In this document: positions 24,464-32,933 of the stretch, piece by piece | Layout of the letters: each line of letters opens with the position of its first letter | Position numbering within the stretch: the stretch's first letter is position 1 | DNA from: an uncultured Bacteroidales bacterium | Lineage (GTDB): Bacteria; Bacteroidota; Bacteroidia; Bacteroidales; Paludibacteraceae | DNA length: 49,978 bases | Direction: 5' to 3' | NCBI GenBank assembly: GCA_902774075.1 | Contig: CACYGT010000019.1 | Location: forward strand, 1-49,978 | The notes under the pieces: model-generated | Seen by the model: the letters and a program-made list of their open reading frames with translations, nothing else | What the model was told of the DNA's origin: nothing | Database searches by the model: none | Program-made: the position numbers and the translations under genes

Positions 24464-24838
24464 GTGACGGTAAACGGCAAAGTATACGAAGTAGAGACCG
24501 AGGCTGCTGTTCCTGCCGCTAAACCGGCACCTAAAGCGGCTCCGGAGGCACCGAAAGCAACTCCGGCACCTAAGGCAGAAGCTCCTAAAGCAGAGGCTAA
24601 ACCTGCTGCAACTCCTGCAGCCGGTGGTGTGCAAGTAAAGAGCCCGCTGCCCGGATCGGTCATCAAAGTGCTTGTGGCTGAAGGTCAGGCGGTTAAGAAA
24701 GGCGACACGTTGCTTACGCTCGAGTCCATGAAGATGGAGAACGCCATCATGGCAGAGGCAGACGGCACAGTGAAACAGATCGCTGTTACTCCGGGCCAGA
24801 ACGTCATGCAAGATGATTTACTGATTGTGCTTGGTTAA
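24464..24838 (+). CDS. mmdC: Biotin carboxyl carrier subunit, 5' end disrupted
   Basis: Read from GTG 24464 the protein has 124 residues: TVNGKVYEVE, an Ala/Pro/Lys-rich hinge (about 12-55) and a full biotinyl domain with ESMKMENAI, biotin Lys90. In frame upstream the reading continues back as KCAVEEIEAGKTK to codon 24422, then meets TAA (24419-24421). No ATG exists for the usual N-terminus (MKxxKYxINGxxY...), about 12-16 residues of which are missing. Copy 2 of the 45-bp duplication occupies that place. The carrier shuttles CO2 from MmdA to the beta subunit. Either GTG 24464 is used, or the gene is damaged, or the assembly is wrong here. Confidence 0.75.
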   Translation: MTVNGKVYEVETEAAVPAAKPAPKAAPEAPKATPAPKAEAPKAEAKPAATPAAGGVQVKSPLPGSVIKVLVAEGQAVKKGDTLLTLESMKMENAIMAEADGTVKQIAVTPGQNVMQDDLLIVLG

Positions 24839-24872
24839 ATCACAAATCACCAATTACAAATCACAAATAAAT
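24838..24872. repeat. Heptamer array between biotin carrier and oadB
   Basis: Five exact-register units: AATCACA, AATCACC, AATTACA, AATCACA, AATAAAT. It is the reverse complement of the ATTTGTG words in recQ and pheT and fills the 41-bp spacer. Confidence 0.85.
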
Positions 24873-24879
24873 ATTCAAA

Positions 24880-26055
24880 ATGAATATTTTGGAATTTTTT
24901 TCCGGCATGGGGTTCATGCAACTGACGTGGCAGCAGGGAATCATGTTGCTCGTTAGTTTCTTCCTCTTGTTCCTGGCGATCCACAAGAAATACGAGCCGT
25001 TGTTGCTGCTTCCGATCGCGTTCGGTATGCTCCTAACGAACCTGCCGGGCGCGAACATGTTTCACAGCGAACTGTGGACAGCGTTCCTTGATCCGGACAG
25101 CCCTGCGTACCACTCGTACGGCGCGATCCTCAAAGAGGGTGGTCTGCTCGACGTGCTCTATATCGGCGTGAAAGCCGGTGTCTATCCGTGCCTGATCTTC
25201 ATCGGTGTAGGTGCGATGACCGACTTCGGTCCGCTGATTGCTAATCCGAAATCGCTCATCCTCGGCGCAGCCGCACAGATCGGTATCTTCGTTACTTTCC
25301 TCTGCGCGAACGCGATGGGGTTTACACCCGCAGAGGCCGGTTCGATCGGTATCATCGGTGGTGCAGACGGTCCGACGAGTATCTTTTTGACGAGTAAACT
25401 CGCTCCGCACCTCTTAGGCCCGATCGCTATTGCAGCGTACAGTTATATGGCGCTCGTGCCGGTGATTCAACCGCCTATCATGCGTGCCCTTACGACCAAG
25501 AAAGAGCGCGCCATCAAGATGGGACAGTTACGTCCTGTCTCGCAGACCGAGAAGATCGTATTCCCGATCATCATCACCGCTATCGTAGCTCTTATCTTGC
25601 CGGACGCAGCGCCGCTCATCGGCTGCTTGATGCTCGGTAACTTGATGAAAGAGTGTGGGGTAGTGGATCGTCTAAGCAAGACCGCGCAGAACGAGTTGAT
25701 GAACATTGTGGTCATCTTCCTCGGCCTCTCCGTAGGTGCAACGGCTACCGCCGGTAGTTTCCTGACATGGCAGACGCTGATGATCCTTGCGATGGGTATT
25801 GTGGCCTTTGGTCTGGGTAGCGCAGGAGGTGTGCTGCTGGCTAAGTTCATGAACCTCTTCCTTAAGGAGAAGATCAACCCGCTCATCGGCTCTGCAGGCG
25901 TGTCGGCTGTACCTATGGCCGCACGTGTGAGTCAGACCGTAGGGCAAGAAGAGAACCCCTCTAACTTCCTTCTCATGCACGCAATGGGTCCGAACGTAGC
26001 CGGTGTGATCGGCTCTGCCGTAGCAGCAGGCGTATTATTGACCATGCTTGGTTGA
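24880..26055 (+). CDS. oadB: Na+-translocating decarboxylase beta subunit
   Basis: The 391-residue polytopic membrane protein has about 9-11 segments. It carries the family's conserved [16 protein letters not shown] motif, whose Asp lies in the sodium path, and the later motif [13 protein letters not shown]. The C-terminal [31 protein letters not shown] matches OadB/MmdB/GcdB. It decarboxylates carboxybiotin and exports sodium. It is preceded by a heptamer array and followed after 1 bp by a histidine kinase. Substrate assignment (methylmalonyl-CoA versus oxaloacetate) rests on the neighbours mce and mmdA. Confidence 0.93.
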   Translation: MNILEFFSGMGFMQLTWQQGIMLLVSFFLLFLAIHKKYEPLLLLPIAFGMLLTNLPGANMFHSELWTAFLDPDSPAYHSYGAILKEGGLLDVLYIGVKAGVYPCLIFIGVGAMTDFGPLIANPKSLILGAAAQIGIFVTFLCANAMGFTPAEAGSIGIIGGADGPTSIFLTSKLAPHLLGPIAIAAYSYMALVPVIQPPIMRALTTKKERAIKMGQLRPVSQTEKIVFPIIITAIVALILPDAAPLIGCLMLGNLMKECGVVDRLSKTAQNELMNIVVIFLGLSVGATATAGSFLTWQTLMILAMGIVAFGLGSAGGVLLAKFMNLFLKEKINPLIGSAGVSAVPMAARVSQTVGQEENPSNFLLMHAMGPNVAGVIGSAVAAGVLLTMLG

Positions 26056-26056
26056 T

Positions 26057-27169
26057 ATGAGTAAGCGCAGATTCGGAACAATAGTGTTGGTGATAGCCAT
26101 GTTGATTGTGGCTATCTCCGTTTTGTTTACGAACAACCTCGCGCGGTCGCTGCAGGCCGAGGAACAGAAACGTATGGCTATCTGGGCCGAGGCGGAGCGA
26201 CAACTGGCTTCGGCGGACGAGAACACGGACATCGAGTTCTGCTGGTCGATCATCGAAGGGAACACTACGATCCCCGTATGTATCTTAGATGCGGAGGGCA
26301 ATGTGACCAACTTCCGTAATATAGACGAGAAGAAAGCCGGACAACTGGAACACGGACCTATCGAACTGAAACTGAGCGAACAGCAGGCCCAGTATATCTA
26401 CTGGGGAGACAGCAGTCTTATCACCCGCTTACGCCTGGTGCCTTATGCTCAGTTTGCCCTTATCTTCATCTTCATCGCCATCGCCATCATCGTCATGTAC
26501 ACCACCCAGCGCAGCGAGCAGAATCGCTTGTGGGTGGGGCTGAGCAAAGAGACCGCGCACCAACTTGGCACTCCGATCTCGTCGCTTAATGCCTGGCAGC
26601 AGTTGCTGGCCGACAAGTATCCAGAGGATGAGTATGTGCCGCAGATGAAACGGGACATCGAACGGCTGCAGATGATCGCCGATCGCTTCCAGAAGATAGG
26701 CAGTGAACCTGAGTTACAAGCGGGCGATGTGATACCTGTTCTTAAGGACACGATCGCCTATATGCATTCGCGTGTCAGCCGCCGTATCACGGTGGAAGAC
26801 AGTGCGTTACAAGGCGTAGTACGTCCGGTGATGATGAACGCGCCGCTGATACGATGGGTGTTTGAGAACCTGTTCAAGAACGCCGCTGACGCCATCACTG
26901 GCGAGGGAACGATACGGATAGAGGTCTTTGAGAACGAACATGAACTGATGCTCGATATCACAGACACCGGTAAGGGTATCGACAAGAAGACGCAGACTCA
27001 TATCTTCGAGCCGGGCTTCACCTCGAAAGAGAGAGGATGGGGGTTAGGCCTTCCACTCGCCAAACGTATCGTCGAGCAGTATCATGGAGGCAAACTCCTG
27101 CTTAAGAGCAGCCAGGTGGGCGTCGGTAGTACCTTCCGCGTCGTCCTTAAAAAAGCCGAAAACAGTTGA
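26057..27169 (+). CDS. Membrane sensor histidine kinase
   Basis: The 370-residue protein has TM1 at about 7-26, a ~105-residue periplasmic region and TM2 at about 133-152. A phosphoacceptor helix follows (KETAHQLGTPISSL, His168), then an ATPase domain with N box FENLFKNAADAI, G1 DTGKGI and G2 GWGLGLPLAKRIV. It probably senses an extracytoplasmic signal and autophosphorylates. No response regulator is in the window. Its start is 1 bp after the oadB stop, so it may be expressed with the decarboxylase. Its last 41 codons overlap ispE on the opposite strand, and both reading frames carry conserved motifs there. Confidence 0.9.
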   Translation: MSKRRFGTIVLVIAMLIVAISVLFTNNLARSLQAEEQKRMAIWAEAERQLASADENTDIEFCWSIIEGNTTIPVCILDAEGNVTNFRNIDEKKAGQLEHGPIELKLSEQQAQYIYWGDSSLITRLRLVPYAQFALIFIFIAIAIIVMYTTQRSEQNRLWVGLSKETAHQLGTPISSLNAWQQLLADKYPEDEYVPQMKRDIERLQMIADRFQKIGSEPELQAGDVIPVLKDTIAYMHSRVSRRITVEDSALQGVVRPVMMNAPLIRWVFENLFKNAADAITGEGTIRIEVFENEHELMLDITDTGKGIDKKTQTHIFEPGFTSKERGWGLGLPLAKRIVEQYHGGKLLLKSSQVGVGSTFRVVLKKAENS

Positions 27170-27856
27170 ACCGCTTCCACTCATCGAAGCATAATAAGCG
27201 CCTGCGTCCAGTAGGCGCTTTTTAATTTCTGCAATAACAGGATGCAACGGAAATACTGTCTTCTCGAAATCGTTTGTCTTGCGGTCAAAAGGATTCGGAT
27301 TAGGCTGTATCCCGCCATAGGCTTCGCGGGTAGAGACGCCCTCTTCGGGCTTAATCAGTACGATACGCGTACCTTTGAGATCGAGATCAATGGGTATGAG
27401 GATATCTCCGATGCCTTCGGCATAACAGGGGGTGTTGTAGATAAAGAATGGGCAGTCCGCTCCCAAGGGGCGCACTTCCTGCACGAGCTGCTCTTTGGTG
27501 AGTCCGAGCAAGAAGAGTTCGTTGAGCGCTATCGCCATATGTGCCGCGTCACTACTGCCGCCGCCCAGACCGGCACCAAAAGGTATGTTTTTCTTGAAAC
27601 GCACGGACACCGGCCCTATCTGCGGATATTTGGCTTGCATCTGCAGGTAACACTTGATGATCAAGTTATCTTCCGGCTTACAGTCCACAACGATACCTTC
27701 CTGTTCAAAGGAAAAAGTGGAGGCTGGAACAACTTCGAGTTCGTCGTGTAGGCCGTAAATAGGCACGAAGATCGTTTCCAGATCATGGTAACCATCGGGG
27801 CGTTTGCGAACGATACGCAGGCCTAAATTAATCTTACAATTGGGATATAACAGCAT
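27044..27856 (-). CDS. ispE: 4-diphosphocytidyl-2-C-methyl-D-erythritol kinase
   Basis: This 270-residue GHMP kinase of the MEP isoprenoid pathway phosphorylates CDP-methylerythritol. It starts MLLYPNCKINLGLRI (motif 1 with the substrate Lys), has the ATP loop PFGAGLGGGSSDAA near residues 92-105 and the C-terminal MSGSGSTVFGFF glycine motif. The length is slightly short of, but close to, family size. The promoter at 27877-27908 is divergent with that of the carboxyltransferase gene. The 3' end overlaps the histidine kinase by 126 bp, antiparallel. Confidence 0.93.
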   Translation of the reverse strand: MLLYPNCKINLGLRIVRKRPDGYHDLETIFVPIYGLHDELEVVPASTFSFEQEGIVVDCKPEDNLIIKCYLQMQAKYPQIGPVSVRFKKNIPFGAGLGGGSSDAAHMAIALNELFLLGLTKEQLVQEVRPLGADCPFFIYNTPCYAEGIGDILIPIDLDLKGTRIVLIKPEEGVSTREAYGGIQPNPNPFDRKTNDFEKTVFPLHPVIAEIKKRLLDAGAYYASMSGSGSTVFGFFKDDAEGTTDAHLAALKQEFASMILLDDTFGEWKA

Positions 27857-27876
27857 ATTTTTTTTAAAATGTGCTG

Positions 27877-27908
27877 CAAAATTACAAAATTATTTGCATA
27901 TACGCAAA
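27877..27908 (-). promoter_or_regulatory. Promoter of ispE
   Basis: Minus strand: TTTG (27905-27908), 20-bp spacer, TAATTTTG (27877-27884). Its -33 box is part of the same 16-bp near-palindrome as that of the divergent promoter. Confidence 0.87.
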
Positions 27909-27924
27909 TTTTTTTGTACCTTTG
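27893..27924 (+). promoter_or_regulatory. Promoter of the OadA-like carboxyltransferase gene
   Basis: TTTG (27893-27896), 20-bp spacer, TACCTTTG (27917-27924). The two divergent promoters share 27893-27908, so RNA polymerase cannot occupy both at once. Confidence 0.87.
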
Positions 27925-27933
27925 CAGCGCAAA

Positions 27934-27974
27934 GGCGGAGCGTTCTCCCGATAACGGGAGAAGCGGCTTCCGCC
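27934..27974 (+). promoter_or_regulatory. Strong hairpin in the 5' UTR of the OadA-like gene
   Basis: TTCTCCCG (27943-27950) pairs perfectly with CGGGAGAA (27955-27962) around loop ATAA. GGCGGA (27934-27939) pairs with TCCGCC (27969-27974) outside an internal loop (GCG and GCGGCT). It begins a few bases after the transcript start and ends 30 bp before the ATG. There is no T-run, so it is not an intrinsic terminator. It may stabilise the mRNA or bind a regulator. Confidence 0.7.
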
Positions 27975-28004
27975 TAAGAGGGCAAATATAGATTATAATT
28001 AAAT

Positions 28005-29651
28005 ATGAAAAAAGAAATTCAATTCTCCCTTGTTTATCGTGACATGTGGCAGAGTAGCGGTAAGTACGTGCCGCGTAAGGACCAGTTAGCGCGTATCGCG
28101 CCGGTGATCATCGACATGGGCTGTTTTGACCGTGTGGAGACCAACGGCGGTGCGAGTGAGCAAGTGAACCTGTTGTACGGAGAGAACCCGAACCAAGCCG
28201 TTCGTACGTTCTGTAAGCCGTTCAACGAGGCAGGTATCAAGACCCATATGTTGGATCGCGGTCTGAACGCGCTGCGTATGAATCCTGTGCCTGCGGACGT
28301 GCGCCAATTGATGTACAAAGTGAAGCATGCGCAGGGAACGGATATCACCCGTATCTTCTGCGGTCTGAATGACCCACGTAACATCATTCCGTCCATCAAG
28401 TGGGCAAAAGAGGCAGGTATGACCGCGCAAGCAACGATGTGTATCACCTATTCAAAAGTGCACACAGCAGAGTATTATATCAACCTCGCCGAGCAACTGA
28501 TCGAAGGCGGTGCGCAAGAGATCTGCTTGAAGGATATGGCAGGTATCGGTCGTCCTGCTATGCTGGGCATCATCGTAGCGGCTATCAAAGAGAAACACCC
28601 GGATATCATCATTCAATACCACGGACATACAGGCCCTGGCTTTAGTGTCGCTTCGATGCTCGAGGTAGCCAAAGCCGGCGGTGATGTGCTTGACGTAGCG
28701 ATGGAGCCGCTCAGTTGGGGTAAGGTACACCCGGATGTAATTACCATTCAGGCGATGCTCAAGGATGCCGGTTTCCGTGTCAAAGACATCAATATGAAGG
28801 CCTACATGGAGGCGCGTAGCCTGACGCAGGAGTTCATCGATGATTTCCTGGGCTATTGGATCGATCCGAAGAATGCTTTGATGACCTCGTTGCTCGTAGG
28901 CTGCGGTCTGCCGGGTGGTATGATGGGTTCGCTCATGGCTGACCTCAAAGGTATGCACGCCGCTATCAATGCCAACCTCAAGAAGAAAGGCGAGAAAGAG
29001 TTGTCAGAAGACGAACTGCTCGTGCAACTCTTCGACGAAGTACAGCGTATATGGCCGATGCTCGGAACACCGTGTCTGGTAACACCGTTCAGCCAGTACG
29101 TGAAGAACGCCGCCCTCATGAACCTCTTTAGCCGCTCGATGGGCGAGAAAGACTTCACCCGTATGGATCCGGCGATGTGGGGCATGATCCTTGGTAAGTC
29201 CGGTAAGTTGCCGGGCGAGTTGGCACCGGAGATCATTGAGTTGGCGAAAGAGAAAGGCTTTGAGTTCTACACCGACGACCCGCAGAAACTCTATCCGAAC
29301 GTGCTGCCGCAGTACATCAAGGAGATGGAGGAACTCGGTTGGGATCGTGGACAGGACGACGAGGAGTTGTTCGAGTTCGCTATGCATGACAAACAGTACC
29401 GCGAGTATAAGAGCGGCTTGGCGAAAGAGCAGTTTAACAAGGATCTCGCAGAGCGTCGTGCGAAAGCGGGAGTTCAGACAGTAGCTCCGAGTATTCCGAG
29501 TACTCCGAATACTTCGAAAGCTCAGAATGACGATCTTGCAGCCGTTGCCTATGCGCTCTATCTGGCCGGTAAGAAACCCAAAGAGGGTATCATCGCCCTG
29601 CCGGAGATTCACAGAACATCTTGGAATAATAAATATTTTATACTTAAATAG
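28005..29651 (+). CDS. OadA/PycB-type biotin-dependent carboxyltransferase alpha subunit
   Basis: The 548-residue TIM-barrel carboxyltransferase has [14 protein letters not shown] near the start (RDxxQS metal/substrate motif), the carbamylated-lysine motif [13 protein letters not shown], and HGHTGPG (metal His pair). There is no biotinyl domain of its own. The C-terminal 45 residues ([17 protein letters not shown] ... TSWNNK) follow a Ser/Pro/Thr linker and resemble the tail of the OadG subunit at 24035. It probably works with the carrier and beta subunits on the other side of ispE, moving CO2 from oxaloacetate (or to pyruvate). The first ATG is 28005, after an 80-nt structured leader. serC follows by 2 bp. 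Confidence 0.87.
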   Translation: MKKEIQFSLVYRDMWQSSGKYVPRKDQLARIAPVIIDMGCFDRVETNGGASEQVNLLYGENPNQAVRTFCKPFNEAGIKTHMLDRGLNALRMNPVPADVRQLMYKVKHAQGTDITRIFCGLNDPRNIIPSIKWAKEAGMTAQATMCITYSKVHTAEYYINLAEQLIEGGAQEICLKDMAGIGRPAMLGIIVAAIKEKHPDIIIQYHGHTGPGFSVASMLEVAKAGGDVLDVAMEPLSWGKVHPDVITIQAMLKDAGFRVKDINMKAYMEARSLTQEFIDDFLGYWIDPKNALMTSLLVGCGLPGGMMGSLMADLKGMHAAINANLKKKGEKELSEDELLVQLFDEVQRIWPMLGTPCLVTPFSQYVKNAALMNLFSRSMGEKDFTRMDPAMWGMILGKSGKLPGELAPEIIELAKEKGFEFYTDDPQKLYPNVLPQYIKEMEELGWDRGQDDEELFEFAMHDKQYREYKSGLAKEQFNKDLAERRAKAGVQTVAPSIPSTPNTSKAQNDDLAAVAYALYLAGKKPKEGIIALPEIHRTSWNNKYFILK

Positions 29652-29653
29652 TC

Positions 29654-30733
29654 ATGAAAAAGTACAATTTTAATGCGGGTCCGAGTATTCTCCCGCAAGA
29701 AGTGATCAAACAGACAGCAGATGCTGTTATCGATTTTCAGGGAGAAGGCCTGTCGGTTCTGGAGATTAGTCACCGTGCTAAGTATTTCCAACCCGTCATG
29801 GACGAAGCAGAATCCTTGGTAAAGGAGCTGCTGAACGTGCCGGAGGGTTACCGCGTGCTGTTCCTCGGCGGTGGTGCCAGCTTGCAGTTCTGCATGGTGC
29901 CGTTTAATATGCTGGAGAAGAAAGCAGCGTACCTGAATACCGGTGTGTGGAGTAAGAAAGCGCTCAAGGAAGCCAAAGGCTTCGGTGAGGCCATCGAAGT
30001 AGCAGCCAGCACGGACAGTATCCCGACAGACTACGAGATCCCGCAAGATGCCGACTACTTCCATATCACAACCAACAACACCATCTTCGGTACCGAGATC
30101 AATGACGAGAAACTCGCTGAGATTTATCGCAAGAAAGGTAATGTGCCTTTGGTAGCCGATATGTCTTCCGACATCCTCAGCCGTCCGATCGACGTCAGCC
30201 AGTACGATATCATCTACGGCGGTGCGCAGAAGAACCTCGCGCCGGCGGGTGTGACCTTCGTCATAATCAAAGAGTCCTGTCTTGGTAAAGTAAGTCGTTA
30301 TATTCCGACGATGCTGAACTATCAGACCCATATCGATGGCGGTTCGATGTTCAATACACCTCCTGTACTGCCTGTTTATACGGCTGTGCTGACCCTTCGT
30401 TGGCTCAAAGCGAACGGCGGTGTGAAGTGGATTGAGGAGCGCAACAAAGCGAAAGCGGACTTGCTCTACAAGTGCCTCGATGAGTCGAAACTCTTTATGC
30501 CGACCATCTCCAAGAAAGAGGACCGCAGCCGCATGAATATCTGCTTCGTCTTCAAGCCGGGCTTTGAGGATCTGCAGGATGACTTCTTCAAGTTCGCTAC
30601 CGAGCGCGGTATGGTAGGTATCAAGGGTCACCGTCTGGTAGGCGGTTTCCGTGCTTCCTGCTACAACGCAATGGATCTCGAAGGTGTACAGGCATTGGTA
30701 GATTGCATTAAGGAATACGAGAAACTTCATTAA
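29654..30733 (+). CDS. serC: Phosphoserine aminotransferase
   Basis: This 359-residue class V PLP enzyme converts 3-phosphohydroxypyruvate to phosphoserine, with a role in vitamin B6 synthesis in some bacteria. It starts [32 protein letters not shown] carries the phosphate-binding region, [15 protein letters not shown] contains the PLP lysine, and [15 protein letters not shown] is the C-terminal signature. The length is normal. serA follows after a 32-bp heptamer array. Confidence 0.96.
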   Translation: MKKYNFNAGPSILPQEVIKQTADAVIDFQGEGLSVLEISHRAKYFQPVMDEAESLVKELLNVPEGYRVLFLGGGASLQFCMVPFNMLEKKAAYLNTGVWSKKALKEAKGFGEAIEVAASTDSIPTDYEIPQDADYFHITTNNTIFGTEINDEKLAEIYRKKGNVPLVADMSSDILSRPIDVSQYDIIYGGAQKNLAPAGVTFVIIKESCLGKVSRYIPTMLNYQTHIDGGSMFNTPPVLPVYTAVLTLRWLKANGGVKWIEERNKAKADLLYKCLDESKLFMPTISKKEDRSRMNICFVFKPGFEDLQDDFFKFATERGMVGIKGHRLVGGFRASCYNAMDLEGVQALVDCIKEYEKLH

Positions 30734-30768
30734 ATTGAAAATTGAAGATTGAAAATTGAAGATTTATG
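30734..30768. repeat. Heptamer array between serC and serA
   Basis: Five exact-register units alternating ATTGAAA and ATTGAAG, the last (ATTTATG) containing the serA start codon. It fills the entire spacer. The CAATTTT array at 44881 is the reverse complement of the same word. Confidence 0.88.
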
Positions 30769-31686
30769 AAAGTATTAGTAGCAACAGAGAAACCCTTTGC
30801 GAAAGTGGCCGTAGACGGCATTCGCGAAGTGGTAGAGGGCGCAGGCTATGAACTGGCGCTGCTCGAGAAATATACAGATAAAGCACAGCTCTTGGAGGCT
30901 GTCGCTGACACAGACGCACTCATTATTCGCTCGGATATTGTCGATGCAGCCGTGTTGGACGCCGCTAAACAACTCAAGATCGTTGTACGTGCCGGTGCCG
31001 GATACGACAACATCGACCTCGAGGCCGCTACTGCCCATAAAGTGGTAGCGATGAACACGCCGGGTCAGAACAGCAACGCGGTAGCAGAGTTGGCACTCGG
31101 TCTGATGGTCTATGCCGTACGTAACTTGTACAACGGTACGTCGGGCACGGAGCTGAAAGGCAAGAAACTGGGTATCCATGCGTTTGGTAATGTAGGCCGA
31201 AATGTAGCACGTATTGCACAGGGCTTCGGTATGGAGGTCTATGCGTACGATGCGTACTGCCCGGACGAGGCAATGGTCGCAGCGAACGTGAAGCCGGTTC
31301 ACAGTGCAGAGGAGTTATACAAGACCTGCGACATCGTCAGCCTGCATATCCCTGCCACCGCAGAGACCAAGAACAGCATCAATCATGACTTGGTGAACCT
31401 GATGCCAAAGGGTGGTGTGCTCGTCAACACAGCCCGCAAGGAAGTGATCGACGAAGAGGGTCTGATTGCCCTGATGCAAGAGCGTCCGGACTTGAAGTAT
31501 ATGACCGATATTATGCCCGTAGCCGATGCGAAGTTCCGCACGCTCTTCGAAGGACGCTACTTCGCAACCCCCAAGAAGATGGGTGCACAGACATCAGAGG
31601 CTAATATCAATGCCGGTATTGCAGCTGCCAAACAGATTGTGGACTTTATCCAAAACGGCAATACACGTTTCCAGGTAAATAAATGA
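30766..31686 (+). CDS. serA: D-3-phosphoglycerate dehydrogenase
   Basis: The 306-residue D-2-hydroxyacid dehydrogenase is of the short type without an ACT domain. It shows RAGAGYDNIDLEAA, the NAD motif GIHAFGNVGRNVA and NTARKEVIDEEGL. At the usual catalytic histidine site (TPHxGxxT) it has TPKKMGAQTSEA, so the His is replaced by Lys. I recall the same replacement in other Bacteroidales SerA proteins. It catalyses the first step of serine synthesis and is paired with serC. The ATG lies in a heptamer unit. The stop overlaps the next start (ATGA). Confidence 0.92.
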   Translation: MKVLVATEKPFAKVAVDGIREVVEGAGYELALLEKYTDKAQLLEAVADTDALIIRSDIVDAAVLDAAKQLKIVVRAGAGYDNIDLEAATAHKVVAMNTPGQNSNAVAELALGLMVYAVRNLYNGTSGTELKGKKLGIHAFGNVGRNVARIAQGFGMEVYAYDAYCPDEAMVAANVKPVHSAEELYKTCDIVSLHIPATAETKNSINHDLVNLMPKGGVLVNTARKEVIDEEGLIALMQERPDLKYMTDIMPVADAKFRTLFEGRYFATPKKMGAQTSEANINAGIAAAKQIVDFIQNGNTRFQVNK

Positions 31687-32930
31687 GGAAGCTCTTTTCG
31701 CTCATACTAATGACGCTTGTGGTGGCTATCGCTTACGCCTCGGATATCGAGTGCGTAGGTGTGGCTACGCAGGTGGTGAACGGTACCGACACATCGTATA
31801 TCTTCAAGGACGAGATACATCTGCGTTCCACCATCGGCGATATCACATGGTATCATGCTGATGGCACGGAATACGCGTCCGGAACAGACGAGATCTATCC
31901 GGGTGAGGGGTGTTACAAAGCCGCCGGCCATTCGTTCTGTGTGTACTTGTACACGGACATTGCAGATTTGGATTTCACGGTCGAGCCGGACTGCGAGAGT
32001 ACGATCATTCGTGTGACGGGTGACATGGGGTCTCTCGCGCGCACGTATTCCTTATCGTATAATGCACTGGCCTGGAACGGAGAACAGTGGTATGACTCGG
32101 CGGCAGTGCACACAGGTAAGTTGCGGTCCGTATTCACGATTCCCGCTTTGTATGGCACTACACCGCTTCGTCTCTGTTATGACCCGGAGGTACGTTCGGC
32201 TTTGGGACTTGACTCCGCTTGCGTAGAGGTGCAACTGCAGCCCGAAGAGGTGAGAGCCGTCAATATGCAGTTGACGCATATCGCTACGACGCGTGGAGAA
32301 GAGGGCGAGAAATCGAACGAGCGAAACCGTCCTTCCAGTGAGACACTGATCACAGGTTCGGAGTACAGCGGACCATTAGAGGTCGCTTTCTACAGCAACC
32401 CGACACCGGCTGTGCTGTACTATCGATGGAGCATCTATAAAGCTACCGAGCTGATAGTCAATCGTTTTGACCCCGATATCCGTTATACGTTCTCGGAGCC
32501 GGGTACCTATCGGGTAGTGTGCTCGGTCAATAACACCTCTTGTCAGACCGACTCGAGTGAGGTGACGGTAGCCATCGCCGAATCGTACTTGGCAGTACCT
32601 AATGTGTTCACACCCAACAACGACGGCCAAAACGATGAGTTCCGCGTAGCCTATCGTTCGCTGCGTGAGTTCCATATATGGGTGTATAACCGTTGGGGTA
32701 AGTTAGTGTATGAGTCTGTAGACCCCGCCAAAGGCTGGGACGGGACGATCAATGGACGCCCGGCTGCTGTGGGTGCGTATTACTATGTAATACGGGCACT
32801 TGGAACAGATGCCGCCAAGGATGCGCAGTATATCGGTCTGAAGGCCGTGTATAAATCCCGCAAGGCCAATGCAGACAAGTCTGTCATCGGCGTTTATCAA
32901 TTATCCGGAGATATCAATTTATTACGATAA
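31683..32930 (+). CDS. T9SS-sorted secreted protein (CHU_C / gliding-motility C-terminal domain)
   Basis: The 415-residue protein has a signal peptide (cleavage near residue 19, after AYA), Ig-like or PKD-like beta segments (VAFYSNPTPAVLYYRWSIYK; FSEPGTYRVVCSVNN) and a type B T9SS sorting domain at the C-terminus. That domain shows the hallmark VPNVFTPNNDGQNDEFRV, FHIWVYNRWGKLVYES and WDGTINGRPAAVGAYYYVI. It should be secreted by the type IX system and act at the surface. The function is unknown. It is coupled to serA by an ATGA overlap. Confidence 0.88.
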   Translation: MRKLFSLILMTLVVAIAYASDIECVGVATQVVNGTDTSYIFKDEIHLRSTIGDITWYHADGTEYASGTDEIYPGEGCYKAAGHSFCVYLYTDIADLDFTVEPDCESTIIRVTGDMGSLARTYSLSYNALAWNGEQWYDSAAVHTGKLRSVFTIPALYGTTPLRLCYDPEVRSALGLDSACVEVQLQPEEVRAVNMQLTHIATTRGEEGEKSNERNRPSSETLITGSEYSGPLEVAFYSNPTPAVLYYRWSIYKATELIVNRFDPDIRYTFSEPGTYRVVCSVNNTSCQTDSSEVTVAIAESYLAVPNVFTPNNDGQNDEFRVAYRSLREFHIWVYNRWGKLVYESVDPAKGWDGTINGRPAAVGAYYYVIRALGTDAAKDAQYIGLKAVYKSRKANADKSVIGVYQLSGDINLLR

Positions 32931-32933
32931 TTT

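Noticed and set aside
26460-26500. ATC-rich repeat in the histidine kinase
   Set aside because: Period is 3/6 bp and simply encodes the Ile/Ala/Phe-rich second membrane helix.
29487-29523. Period-9 repeat in the OadA-like gene
   Set aside because: The period is three codons and encodes a Pro/Ser/Thr linker, so protein-level repetition explains it; not counted with the heptamer arrays.
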